A stretch of 9,324 nucleotides of DNA from the NCBI GenBank assembly GCA_016936335.1, contig JAFGXZ010000116.1, positions 1 to 9,324 on the forward strand. Reading direction: 5' to 3'. This document shows, in pieces, positions 1 through 6,488 of this stretch. The notes beneath the pieces are model-generated. The model made no database searches. It saw nothing but the letters and a program-made list of their open reading frames with translations, and had not been told where the DNA came from. Source of the stretch: Fidelibacterota bacterium. Lineage in GTDB: Bacteria; Fidelibacterota; UBA2242. Made by a program: the position numbers and the translations under genes. Within the stretch, counting starts at the first letter, position 1. Each line of letters starts with the position of its first letter.

Positions 1-432
1 ACGAATATCCTGTCGGTTCAATTTCTGAATGGCGCCGTGAGAACCAACTCCGCTGGGAACTGCATTGAATATAGCTGTGACAAGATTCTTAATTTTTGGC
101 CAGATAAAATCGGCGCTGAGATTCGTTCTGAGCAATCGGACACCGCAATTGATGTCATACCCTACCCCACCGGGTGAAATCACGCCAGATGAAGCATCAG
201 TAGCCGCAACGCCACCAATCGGAAAACCATAGCCCCAGTGAATATCCGGCATCGCCAGCGAATAATTGATAATTCCCGGGAGATGGGCTACATTTGCAAC
301 CTGTTTCAGGCTTTCATCCCTTTGAATCTGATTTATTAGTTTTTCAGATGCATAAATCCGACCCGGAACCAGCATTTGACCAGTTTGCGGAATTTCCCAG
401 AGATAATCGGTGATTTTCTTTAATTCACCCAT
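1..432 (-). CDS. rtcB: RtcB 3'-phosphate RNA ligase, N-terminal 144 residues (partial)
   Basis: RtcB joins RNA ends carrying a 2',3'-cyclic or 3'-phosphate to a 5'-OH end, using GTP and Mn2+, in tRNA splicing or RNA repair in the cytoplasm. The translation begins MGELKKITDYLWEIP and carries the family's conserved blocks: AMPDIHWGYGFPIGG (residues 60-74) and GVGYDINCGVR (89-99). D93 and C96 match the Mn-binding Asp and Cys of characterised RtcB proteins; the histidine ligands and the guanylylated His lie beyond the left edge. The family is usually about 470-490 aa, so roughly a third is present. The ATG at 432 lies 2 bases after the archease stop codon; upstream there is only a weak GGAT, so translation is probably coupled to archease. 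The reading frame is open to base 1. Family identity is seen directly; the physiological RNA substrate is unknown. Confidence 0.97.
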   Translation of the reverse strand, partial: MGELKKITDYLWEIPQTGQMLVPGRIYASEKLINQIQRDESLKQVANVAHLPGIINYSLAMPDIHWGYGFPIGGVAATDASSGVISPGGVGYDINCGVRLLRTNLSADFIWPKIKNLVTAIFNAVPSGVGSHGAIQKLNRQDIR

Positions 433-434
433 AA

Positions 435-854
435 CTAAATATCCAAAACAAACCGGGCTTTATATCCGGAATCAGTGTGTTTGATAAAAAGATGATGATA
501 TGTGACACTTTTTATTTCACGATAAATTGGATGTGTTTCAATTGTAATCTGATCTCCTGATAATGCTACTTCCAATTCATTTTCACTGATTTTTATAATT
601 GTGATGTCCTTTGACAGAAAATTATAGGTATTAAATAAATACAGCAGTTCAGCCAGAAATTCCCGTAGCAGCAACTCACGATCTTCAGCTTGAACAGTCA
701 CAATCCGGTTTTCAATTTTTTTTAACAACTCGATATCCGTAATCAAATCACTCAAACACAGCGCCGCATTCCGATAGAGTGATTGCAGGTCTGATCCGCT
801 CACTTCAATGCCCAGATCGGATGTTTGATTAAATTGCCGATAGAATTTTTTCAT
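435..854 (-). CDS. Archease, RtcB cofactor protein
   Basis: Archease is a small acidic protein that promotes guanylylation and multiple turnover of RtcB. The 139-residue length fits the family. Visible family features are the N-terminal segment TSDLGIEVSG (11-20), the block AEDRELLLREFLAELLYL (56-73), the IKSVTYHHL stretch near residue 114 and the C-terminal VLDI. D13 and D138 correspond to the acidic metal-binding positions known from studied archeases. The common N-terminal form of the first motif is DHTAD; here it reads NQTSD, so the Asp is kept but the preceding His is replaced. The ATG overlaps the stop of the upstream nicotinate phosphoribosyltransferase gene by one base (TGATG), and rtcB starts 2 bases downstream. 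This position directly before rtcB strongly supports the call and its role as RtcB activator. Confidence 0.95.
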   Translation of the reverse strand: MKKFYRQFNQTSDLGIEVSGSDLQSLYRNAALCLSDLITDIELLKKIENRIVTVQAEDRELLLREFLAELLYLFNTYNFLSKDITIIKISENELEVALSGDQITIETHPIYREIKSVTYHHLFIKHTDSGYKARFVLDI

Positions 855-1996
855 CAGAAAAGCGGCAGATCGCCGATTTGCTTCAGTACATAACTCCGAA
901 TGGCATTATCTGCCGGAAGTTTTGCGACGAGTTTTCCCTGTTCCAGGTAACTCTTAGTAACTAGCCGGGTTTTCGGTGGTTTTGTCGACGCCAGAACAGA
1001 AATATATTCAAAGGGCAGTTTTCCCTTTAACACGAGTTTGTGACCGGATTTCTTGCCACGTTTGGCAATTGATTTTCCGCTGATTTCAACAATATCCATC
1101 GAAAAATCAAGAACCGATGCATTTGAAATCGCATTTCCGATGCCATATGCATCAACAACTTCGTTAAGTTCGATAATATCATCCACGTTCAGTCCACCGG
1201 ATGCAAACAATTTCACATTTTTGAAACCCCGGATATCCAGTTCCCAGCGAACCTCTTTCATTATTTCTAAAAAATCACCTCGCCGGGATGACGGTGTATC
1301 CAGACGAACACCATAAAGTTTTCCTTTCATCGCTTTCGCAAGGTTCACCGCTTCAAACTTTTCATCGTTAAATGTATCGATCAATGCGATTCGGGGAACT
1401 TTTTTATCAATAATTTTATCAAATGCTCTGGTCGCTTCGATAGTATCACCCATTAACAGTACAAGTGCGTGGGGCATTGTACCCGATGCCGGTATTTTTA
1501 GAAGCTCACCGGATAATTTTGTGGCCAGTCCATTACAACCGCCAATGTAAGCGTTCCGGTCAAGAATTGGCGCAATGGCAGGATGCATCCGCCTGGTGCC
1601 AAAGGCCAGAACCGTTCGACCTTCGGCTGCTCTGACAATTCTGGCAGCCTGTGTTGCGATACCTGAAGCATGACAGATTAACCCTAAAATCGTTGTCTCA
1701 AAGGTCCCAAAATCGAGGTATTTACCAGAGATAGTCATCACCGGCAAACCCGGTGTAAATACTGTTCCTTCCGGGATAGCTTCGATGTCAAGCGGTTTAT
1801 CTTTTAATAAATCCACCACATCGGATAATCCACTGAAAACCGCCCAGGGAATTTCACCGGGGAACGAACGTATGGAAAATTCGGCCTTAACGGATTTATT
1901 TATTTTCTTTGCTTTCAGAATCTTTTCGGTTCTCTCAAAATATATATCCGAAACTTTTCCCTGTCTAATCTCTTCTTCTGTTGCGGTTCTAAGCAT
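854..1996 (-). CDS. pncB: Nicotinate phosphoribosyltransferase, Thermoplasma/archaeal-type
   Basis: This enzyme converts nicotinate and PRPP to nicotinate mononucleotide in the Preiss-Handler NAD salvage pathway, in the cytoplasm. The 380-residue protein has the motifs of the Thermoplasma acidophilum-type branch: ETTILGLICHASG (100-112), FGTRRMHPAIAP (132-143), SGTMPHALVL (171-180), IDTFNDEK (206-213), VRLDTPSSRRG (230-240), FASGGLN (264-270) and AKRGKKSG (311-318). The C-terminal region contains no cysteine; the only two cysteines are C108 and C154. The T. acidophilum structure, as I recall it, has a four-cysteine zinc-knuckle-like domain there, so that element appears lost or never present. 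The ATG at 1996 follows AGGAGAA at 2001-2007 with good spacing. It is the first gene of an operon with archease and rtcB. Why NAD salvage is linked to RNA ligation is unknown. The short family name pncB is shared by more distant bacterial enzymes. Confidence 0.93.
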   Translation of the reverse strand: MLRTATEEEIRQGKVSDIYFERTEKILKAKKINKSVKAEFSIRSFPGEIPWAVFSGLSDVVDLLKDKPLDIEAIPEGTVFTPGLPVMTISGKYLDFGTFETTILGLICHASGIATQAARIVRAAEGRTVLAFGTRRMHPAIAPILDRNAYIGGCNGLATKLSGELLKIPASGTMPHALVLLMGDTIEATRAFDKIIDKKVPRIALIDTFNDEKFEAVNLAKAMKGKLYGVRLDTPSSRRGDFLEIMKEVRWELDIRGFKNVKLFASGGLNVDDIIELNEVVDAYGIGNAISNASVLDFSMDIVEISGKSIAKRGKKSGHKLVLKGKLPFEYISVLASTKPPKTRLVTKSYLEQGKLVAKLPADNAIRSYVLKQIGDLPLF

Positions 1997-2389
1997 TTGC
2001 TTCTCCTGTTAATTAATGAAAATTACGGACGGTGTATGGCAAAAGCAAGGAACTGAATTTTGCTAATATTCTAAAATATCTATCGATATGAACGATATTT
2101 TATCATGAGAATAGCTATATAGGGGAATTTCTTTAAATTTTAATGTGTGTAATTCCGTCTGTAATATCTAAGTTTAAGGGAGATTTTAAGTGAATATGTT
2201 ACAAAGAAAAATATGACTATGAATAAACCCGAATCACAGAGATAAATAAATTTATTTGATATTTCTCCATTTTTCAGGCAACATTTTCCGAATTAAATCA
2301 TCAAAGAGAGGCAATGGAAAATATTAAAAGATTTTCACCAAACGTAAACCAATTATAAATCAATATGTTATTCATAAAGGAATACATCC
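1997..2389. other. Divergent intergenic region between the NAPRTase operon and the M16C protease gene
   Basis: This AT-rich, 393-base region separates the leftward NAPRTase-archease-rtcB operon from the rightward protease gene and must hold both promoters. I see ribosome binding sites at its two ends: AGGAGAA on the minus strand at 2001-2007 and AAAGGA on the plus strand at 2376-2381. A 9-bp inverted repeat lies at 2072-2102. Only very short reading frames occur in it, such as a 14-codon one at 2314-2358 after AGAGAGG. I could not choose a convincing -35/-10 pair for either direction and see no terminator, RNA gene or riboswitch. Confidence 0.7.
2072..2102. promoter_or_regulatory. Perfect 9-bp inverted repeat, possible operator
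   Basis: The arms TAAAATATC (2072-2080) and GATATTTTA (2094-2102) are perfect reverse complements around a 13-base spacer that itself starts with the palindrome TATCGATA (2081-2088). It sits 76 bases before the NAPRTase start, in the divergent promoter region, where a dimeric regulator could bind. The repeat is very AT-rich, so chance is a real alternative in this background. It is not followed by a T run that would make it a terminator. Confidence 0.35.
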
Positions 2390-5377
2390 ATGAAAATTAA
2401 TCGAAAACATCTCGTAATGCTGGTCATCAGTGTAATTCTATTAACAGTATCTTTGTTTGCAGATTTCGAAATCGGCAGCACTTACTATGGCTTTAAATTG
2501 CTGGAAAAGCGTTTTGTCAAAGAAGTAAACGCCGAATGCCTCTATTTTGAACATTCAAAGAGCGGCGCTCATCTTTTTAAGATAATGGATGATGATGCCA
2601 ACAAAACCTTTTCAATTGCCTTTAAAACAATTCCAAATTCCGATGCCGGGACACCCCATATTATGGAACATGGCGTCCTGAATGGCTCAAAGAATTTTCC
2701 GGTTAAAAGTCCTTTTGATGTTTTGTCAAAAGGGTCCTTAAAAACTTTCCTGAACGCTTTGACCGGAAGTGATGTCACTATATACCCCATCGCCAGCATG
2801 AATGATAAAGATTACTTTAACCTGATGCATATTTATCTTGATGCGGTCTTTAATCCACTGATTTATGATGATCCCCGCATTCTGCAACAGGAAGGCTGGC
2901 ATTATGAATTAACCGATAAAGACGCTCCGGTTGAATATCGTGGAATTGTTTATAATGAGATGAAAGGCGCATTCTCCAGTCCAGCGAGAGAACTTGACTA
3001 CCAGATTAACAAAGTTCTATTCCCCGATAACGCCTATTCTTATTCTTCAGGAGGATACCCAACTGCCATTCCCAGTTTGACTTATGACCAGTACCTCAAT
3101 TATCATCGCACCTATTATCACCCATCGAACAGTCTGATTTTTCTTTATGGCAATGGTGATATTCATGGTGAGTTGCAGTTTATTGATTCCGAATACTTGT
3201 CAAAATACAAGCGCTCCAATGCTAAAATCTCGATTGCTATTCAGAAACCCTTTGAAAAAATGAAAATCGTGACCGCCAATTATTCGGCTCCTGAAGGAAG
3301 TGATCTGAAAGATCAGAGTTATTTATCAATGAGTTTTGTTGCCGGAATGAATGTTGACCGGAAACTCGTTGCGGCTTTGGATATTCTAACCGATGTTTTA
3401 GTCAACCAGGAATCGGCGCCGATCCGTCTGGCATTACAAAAAGCCGGAATTGGTCGGGATGTCAGTGCCGGACTGAATGATTTCAAGCAAAATGTTGTTC
3501 AGATTAATGTCCAGAACGCCAATCCTGAAGACGCAAGTAAATTTTCTGAAATCGTGATGAATTCCTTTCAGGATGCAATCCGCAAAGGTGTTGATAAGCA
3601 ATCCGTAGAAGCAACGTTAAACCGGCTTGAATTTAAGCTCCGGGAAGGTGACGACGCCCAGAAAGGATTGACATATCTTTTCAGCCAATTAAACGGCTGG
3701 CTGTATGCAGATGATCCGTTTTTGACTCTCGAATGGGAAAAATCCCTGGCCGATTTAAAAACAGGGATTCAGGAGGACTACCTGGAAACCGTTCTGGATA
3801 ATTATTTTTTACATAACAATCATGCTGTATTAATGACACTTCAGCCCAAACCGGGAATGGAAAAGGAAATAAATGCAAAGACTGCTGCTGAATTGGCTGA
3901 CTATAAAGCCAGTCTATCCGACGGAGAAATTGAACAATTGATTAAAAACACCGAATCTCTGATTGCCTGTCAGAAAATGGAAGACACACCGGAAGCCTTG
4001 GCAACAATTCCACTACTGGATTTATCCGATATTAATCCGGAAGCTACATACTATCAGATTCAGAAAAAAAATGTCGGAAAGACTCCGGTTCTATTTTATA
4101 ACACATTCACAAATAATGTTATCTATGTCCGTTTCCTTTATGATATGAGAGTATTACCAATTGAATACCTGCCTTATGCCAAATTATTAGCAGAACTTCT
4201 GGGAAGTATGAATACTAAGAATTATACCTTCGGTGAATTAGACAATGCACTGAATATGCATACCGGTGGTTTCACCGTTTATCTTGGCACTTACCTTGGC
4301 AATCAGAGTGACGATCAACTCATTCCAAAATTCGTTATTAATACAAAGGCAATGGGCGGTAAAATCAATAAATTGTTTGAATTATCCAATGAAATTGCGA
4401 ATTATTCAATCATCGATGACAAGGAGCGATTAAAAGATGTCTTAGTGCGTCACCAGTCTCAGTTGGAGGCCAGTATCAAGTCAAATGGTTATGCTTATGC
4501 TGCCAAACGGGCAAAATCTTATTACAGTAACCGAGGTATGTTTAATGAAATTACCAGCGGTGTTGATTATTACTGGTTTATTACGGATTTATTGAACAAT
4601 TATAATGATCAGTCTGAAGAAATAATCAGGATGTTAAACGAAACGGCTGATCTTCTGATTTCAAAAAATAACCTTATTGTAACCGTCACTGGCGAAAAAG
4701 ATGATTATAAACATTTTACTAAAGCGTTCAAGAAATTTATAAAGACTCAAAAGAGTCAGGAAATTTTGTACAGTAATTGGAGATTTGATTTTGAGCCAAA
4801 AAATGAAGGTCTTATCGCCGCTTCAAAAGTCCAATACGTGGTTAAAGGCTATGATTTTAAAAAACTGGGATACGATTGGAATGGTAAAATTGAAGTGTTA
4901 AACCAAATCCTGTCTCGGGATTACCTGTATAATAATATTCGGGTAATTGGTGGCGCGTACGGCGGCTGGTGCAATTTTTCTGCGGACGGTGATGCTTATT
5001 TTGCCTCGTATCGGGATCCAAACCTCGAAAATACATTAAAAACCTTCCAGGAAACACCAAATTTTCTTGAGAATTTTAATGTCGATACAAAGGAAATGAC
5101 GCGATTTATTATTGGCACTATCTCCGGTATTGACCAGCCAAAAACTCCTTCTCAGCAAGGCAATACGGCTGTAAAATATTACTTTGAGAATATCAAACAG
5201 GAAGATCTGCAGCGGGAACGGAATGAAGTGATAAATACTTCACTGGATGACATTCGCAACATGAAAAAATTAGTAGAAGACGTTCTTGCCCAGAATGCGT
5301 TTTGTGTTTATGGAAACGAAGAAAAACTACAGCAAAACAAAGAGATTTTCCAAAATCTGATTAAACTGGTTCGTTAA
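2390..5377 (+). CDS. Exported M16C (presequence protease/PreP-like) zinc metallopeptidase
   Basis: Proteases of this family enclose and degrade unstructured peptides in a large two-half chamber; mitochondrial and plastid PreP clear targeting peptides. The 995-residue length is typical. The inverted zinc motif HIMEH is at 90-94, and the distal ligand E190 lies in VYNEMKGAFSSP, 100 residues on, the same spacing as human PreP. The C-terminal half supplies R851 and Y857 in IRVIGGAYGG, followed by YRDPNLENTLKTF, matching the Arg/Tyr pair that completes the PreP active site. The enzyme therefore looks catalytically complete. Residues 1-24 form a signal peptide: basic KINRKH, a hydrophobic core, and a likely cut after LFA, so it probably acts in the periplasm, or at the surface if anchored. 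The ATG follows AAAGGA (2376-2381) with 8 bases spacing. It appears monocistronic, with a terminator 18 bases after the stop. Confidence 0.95.
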   Translation: MKINRKHLVMLVISVILLTVSLFADFEIGSTYYGFKLLEKRFVKEVNAECLYFEHSKSGAHLFKIMDDDANKTFSIAFKTIPNSDAGTPHIMEHGVLNGSKNFPVKSPFDVLSKGSLKTFLNALTGSDVTIYPIASMNDKDYFNLMHIYLDAVFNPLIYDDPRILQQEGWHYELTDKDAPVEYRGIVYNEMKGAFSSPARELDYQINKVLFPDNAYSYSSGGYPTAIPSLTYDQYLNYHRTYYHPSNSLIFLYGNGDIHGELQFIDSEYLSKYKRSNAKISIAIQKPFEKMKIVTANYSAPEGSDLKDQSYLSMSFVAGMNVDRKLVAALDILTDVLVNQESAPIRLALQKAGIGRDVSAGLNDFKQNVVQINVQNANPEDASKFSEIVMNSFQDAIRKGVDKQSVEATLNRLEFKLREGDDAQKGLTYLFSQLNGWLYADDPFLTLEWEKSLADLKTGIQEDYLETVLDNYFLHNNHAVLMTLQPKPGMEKEINAKTAAELADYKASLSDGEIEQLIKNTESLIACQKMEDTPEALATIPLLDLSDINPEATYYQIQKKNVGKTPVLFYNTFTNNVIYVRFLYDMRVLPIEYLPYAKLLAELLGSMNTKNYTFGELDNALNMHTGGFTVYLGTYLGNQSDDQLIPKFVINTKAMGGKINKLFELSNEIANYSIIDDKERLKDVLVRHQSQLEASIKSNGYAYAAKRAKSYYSNRGMFNEITSGVDYYWFITDLLNNYNDQSEEIIRMLNETADLLISKNNLIVTVTGEKDDYKHFTKAFKKFIKTQKSQEILYSNWRFDFEPKNEGLIAASKVQYVVKGYDFKKLGYDWNGKIEVLNQILSRDYLYNNIRVIGGAYGGWCNFSADGDAYFASYRDPNLENTLKTFQETPNFLENFNVDTKEMTRFIIGTISGIDQPKTPSQQGNTAVKYYFENIKQEDLQRERNEVINTSLDDIRNMKKLVEDVLAQNAFCVYGNEEKLQQNKEIFQNLIKLVR

Positions 5378-5395
5378 TTATTTTCTAATAATCAT

Positions 5396-5435
5396 AAACG
5401 CCTGGATCAGTACGATACCGGGCGTTTTTCTTTTC
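5396..5435 (+). terminator. Rho-independent terminator of the M16C protease gene
   Basis: AAACGCCTGG (5396-5405) pairs with CCGGGCGTTT (5418-5427), giving a 10-bp stem with one G-U pair and a 12-base loop. It runs straight into TTTTTCTTTTC on the plus strand. It begins 18 bases after the protease stop codon and separates that gene from the small membrane-protein gene. On the opposite strand the tail is not a clean T run, so it is probably one-directional. Confidence 0.9.
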
Positions 5436-5455
5436 ATAAAATAGATCGTAACGAA

Positions 5456-5484
5456 TTGCACTATTGTTACTCAAACTGTATATT
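5456..5484 (+). promoter_or_regulatory. Candidate sigma-70-like promoter for the DUF2892 gene
   Basis: TTGCAC (5456-5461) and TATATT (5479-5484) are separated by 17 bases, and the -10 lies 35 bases before the ATG at 5520. The -10 box is good but the -35 matches only its first three bases. The strong terminator just upstream means this gene needs its own promoter, which supports the call. If the organism uses a Bacteroidetes-type consensus, the boxes would be read differently. Confidence 0.45.
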
Positions 5485-5519
5485 GAAAAATAACAATTTA
5501 TACGATAGGAGAAATTATT

Positions 5520-5711
5520 ATGAAATGCAATGTTGGAAAAACAGACAAAATCATTCGCTTGTTCATCGGTCTTGTTGCAATTTTATTGGGATTTTATTTC
5601 AAAAGTTGGTGGGGCGCTGTCGGATTAATTCCGACTGTCACCGCTTTGATGGGTTTCTGCCCTATTTACACAATTATGGGTTTATCAAGTTGCAAGACTG
5701 AAGAAAAATAA
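5520..5711 (+). CDS. Small inner-membrane protein, DUF2892/YgaP-transmembrane family
   Basis: This 63-residue protein begins MKCNVGKTDKIIRLFIG, the typical opening of the DUF2892 family (the membrane part of E. coli YgaP). It has two hydrophobic segments, about 11-27 and 31-55, joined by a short loop containing KSWWG, and the family's TALMGFCPIYTIMGLSSC block with two of its three cysteines (C47 and C57; C3 is the other). The family is often found alone or fused to rhodanese domains; the biochemical role of the stand-alone form is not known, and the cysteines suggest but do not prove a sulfur or redox link. The ATG follows TAGGAGA (5506-5512) with good spacing. A longer overlapping frame starting at 5456 is a shadow. 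The gene ends 13 bases before the converging MBL gene, and its last codons form part of that gene's terminator tail. Confidence 0.9.
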   Translation: MKCNVGKTDKIIRLFIGLVAILLGFYFKSWWGAVGLIPTVTALMGFCPIYTIMGLSSCKTEEK

Positions 5712-5736
5712 ACGGAATAATTACTCAGATATTCCG
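5700..5736 (-). terminator. Rho-independent terminator of the right-hand minus-strand block
   Basis: Read on the minus strand, CGGAATA (5736-5730) and TATTCCG (5719-5713) form a perfect 7-bp stem with a 10-base loop, followed at once by TTTATTTTTCTTC. The stem overlaps the TGA stop of the MBL gene (5725-5727), and the T-rich tail is the complement of the final Lys-Thr-Glu-Glu-Lys codons of the converging DUF2892 gene. On the plus strand the hairpin is followed by GACCGC with no T run, so it should act on leftward transcripts only. Confidence 0.65.
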
Positions 5737-6480
5737 GACCGCAAAATCTTCGGCGAGTTCGACCTTACAATTCAAAGGAACGTTTATTGTATCAATGATC
5801 GTTCCTTTTTCTGTTTCCGGAGATAGGTGCGACAAAATCGTCACTTTCGGTTTACATTTATCCAATAATTGTGAAATCTTTGACGGTGATAAATGGCCAT
5901 GTGTGAACTCTTCATTGGTACTGGATAATTCTGTCAAAAGAATGTCCACTCCATTCGCTGCTTTATATAATTCATCGGATAAATCCGTATCACCGGTATA
6001 AAGTAATGTTTTACCCGTCGAATCCTCAAATCGGTACATCAGGCTCTGTTCGGCATGGTTGCCTTTAAAAACCTCTAATCCAAATGAGTCATAATTGTAC
6101 TTTCCCGGTTTTATACAATTGCAATGATAAGGGTACTTATCATGAATAATCCACTGGCTGAATAAATTTTCAAAACCAGCGATAATTTTCTGAAGATCGT
6201 TATGACCAAAAAGTGACAGTTTCCCTTCCTCCCTGTTTGGCTGGGTGTACTTTCGTGTAAACAAAACCGGTAAAAGATCCGCCAAGTGATCAATGTGTAA
6301 ATGACTGTAAAATATTTTGGAAATATTCCAGACTGAGTATCCACCTTTAATCAACTGTCGGAGAGTCCCTGAACCAGTATCAAGCAATACATATTCTGAT
6401 CCGATTTCCAATAAATATCCGGAATTATTACGATTCACCATTGGAATGAAGTATCCTGATCCTAAAATTGTAAGTTTCAT
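5725..6480 (-). CDS. MBL-fold metal-dependent hydrolase, RNase Z-like
   Basis: This 251-residue cytoplasmic protein (no signal peptide) has a complete dinuclear metal site of the metallo-beta-lactamase fold. HLHIDH at 60-65 gives H60, H62, D64 and H65; the others are H142 in GNHAE, D164 in YTGDTD and H218 in LSHLSP. The N-terminal MKLTILGSG and the THGHLSP motif (193-199) place it in the RNase Z/ElaC-like branch. Only 22 residues separate H142 and D164, against about 70 in Bacillus subtilis RNase Z, where the tRNA-binding arm is inserted. A tRNA 3'-processing role is therefore doubtful; a phosphodiesterase or other hydrolase is as likely. The ATG at 6480 follows AGGGG, which includes the last bases of the upstream NlpC/P60 stop codon 8 bases away, so translation is coupled. 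It is the last gene of the block. Confidence 0.9.
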   Translation of the reverse strand: MKLTILGSGYFIPMVNRNNSGYLLEIGSEYVLLDTGSGTLRQLIKGGYSVWNISKIFYSHLHIDHLADLLPVLFTRKYTQPNREEGKLSLFGHNDLQKIIAGFENLFSQWIIHDKYPYHCNCIKPGKYNYDSFGLEVFKGNHAEQSLMYRFEDSTGKTLLYTGDTDLSDELYKAANGVDILLTELSSTNEEFTHGHLSPSKISQLLDKCKPKVTILSHLSPETEKGTIIDTINVPLNCKVELAEDFAVRNI

Positions 6481-6488
6481 TGTGGCCC

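Noticed and set aside
1053..1316. Plus-strand frame opposite the NAPRTase gene
   Set aside because: Antisense to a strongly conserved enzyme, Ser/Arg/Pro-rich composition typical of a shadow frame, no ribosome site.
2314..2358. 14-codon reading frame after AGAGAGG upstream of the M16C gene
   Set aside because: Too short, spacing from the purine run to the ATG is only 2-3 bases, and no sign of attenuation structure nearby.
5456..5701. 81-codon plus-strand frame overlapping the DUF2892 gene
   Set aside because: It covers the recognised DUF2892 gene in another frame, starts within the promoter region and shows no domain pattern.
6111..6344. Minus-strand frame within the MBL gene
   Set aside because: Alternative frame of a gene with a complete MBL metal site; no independent support.
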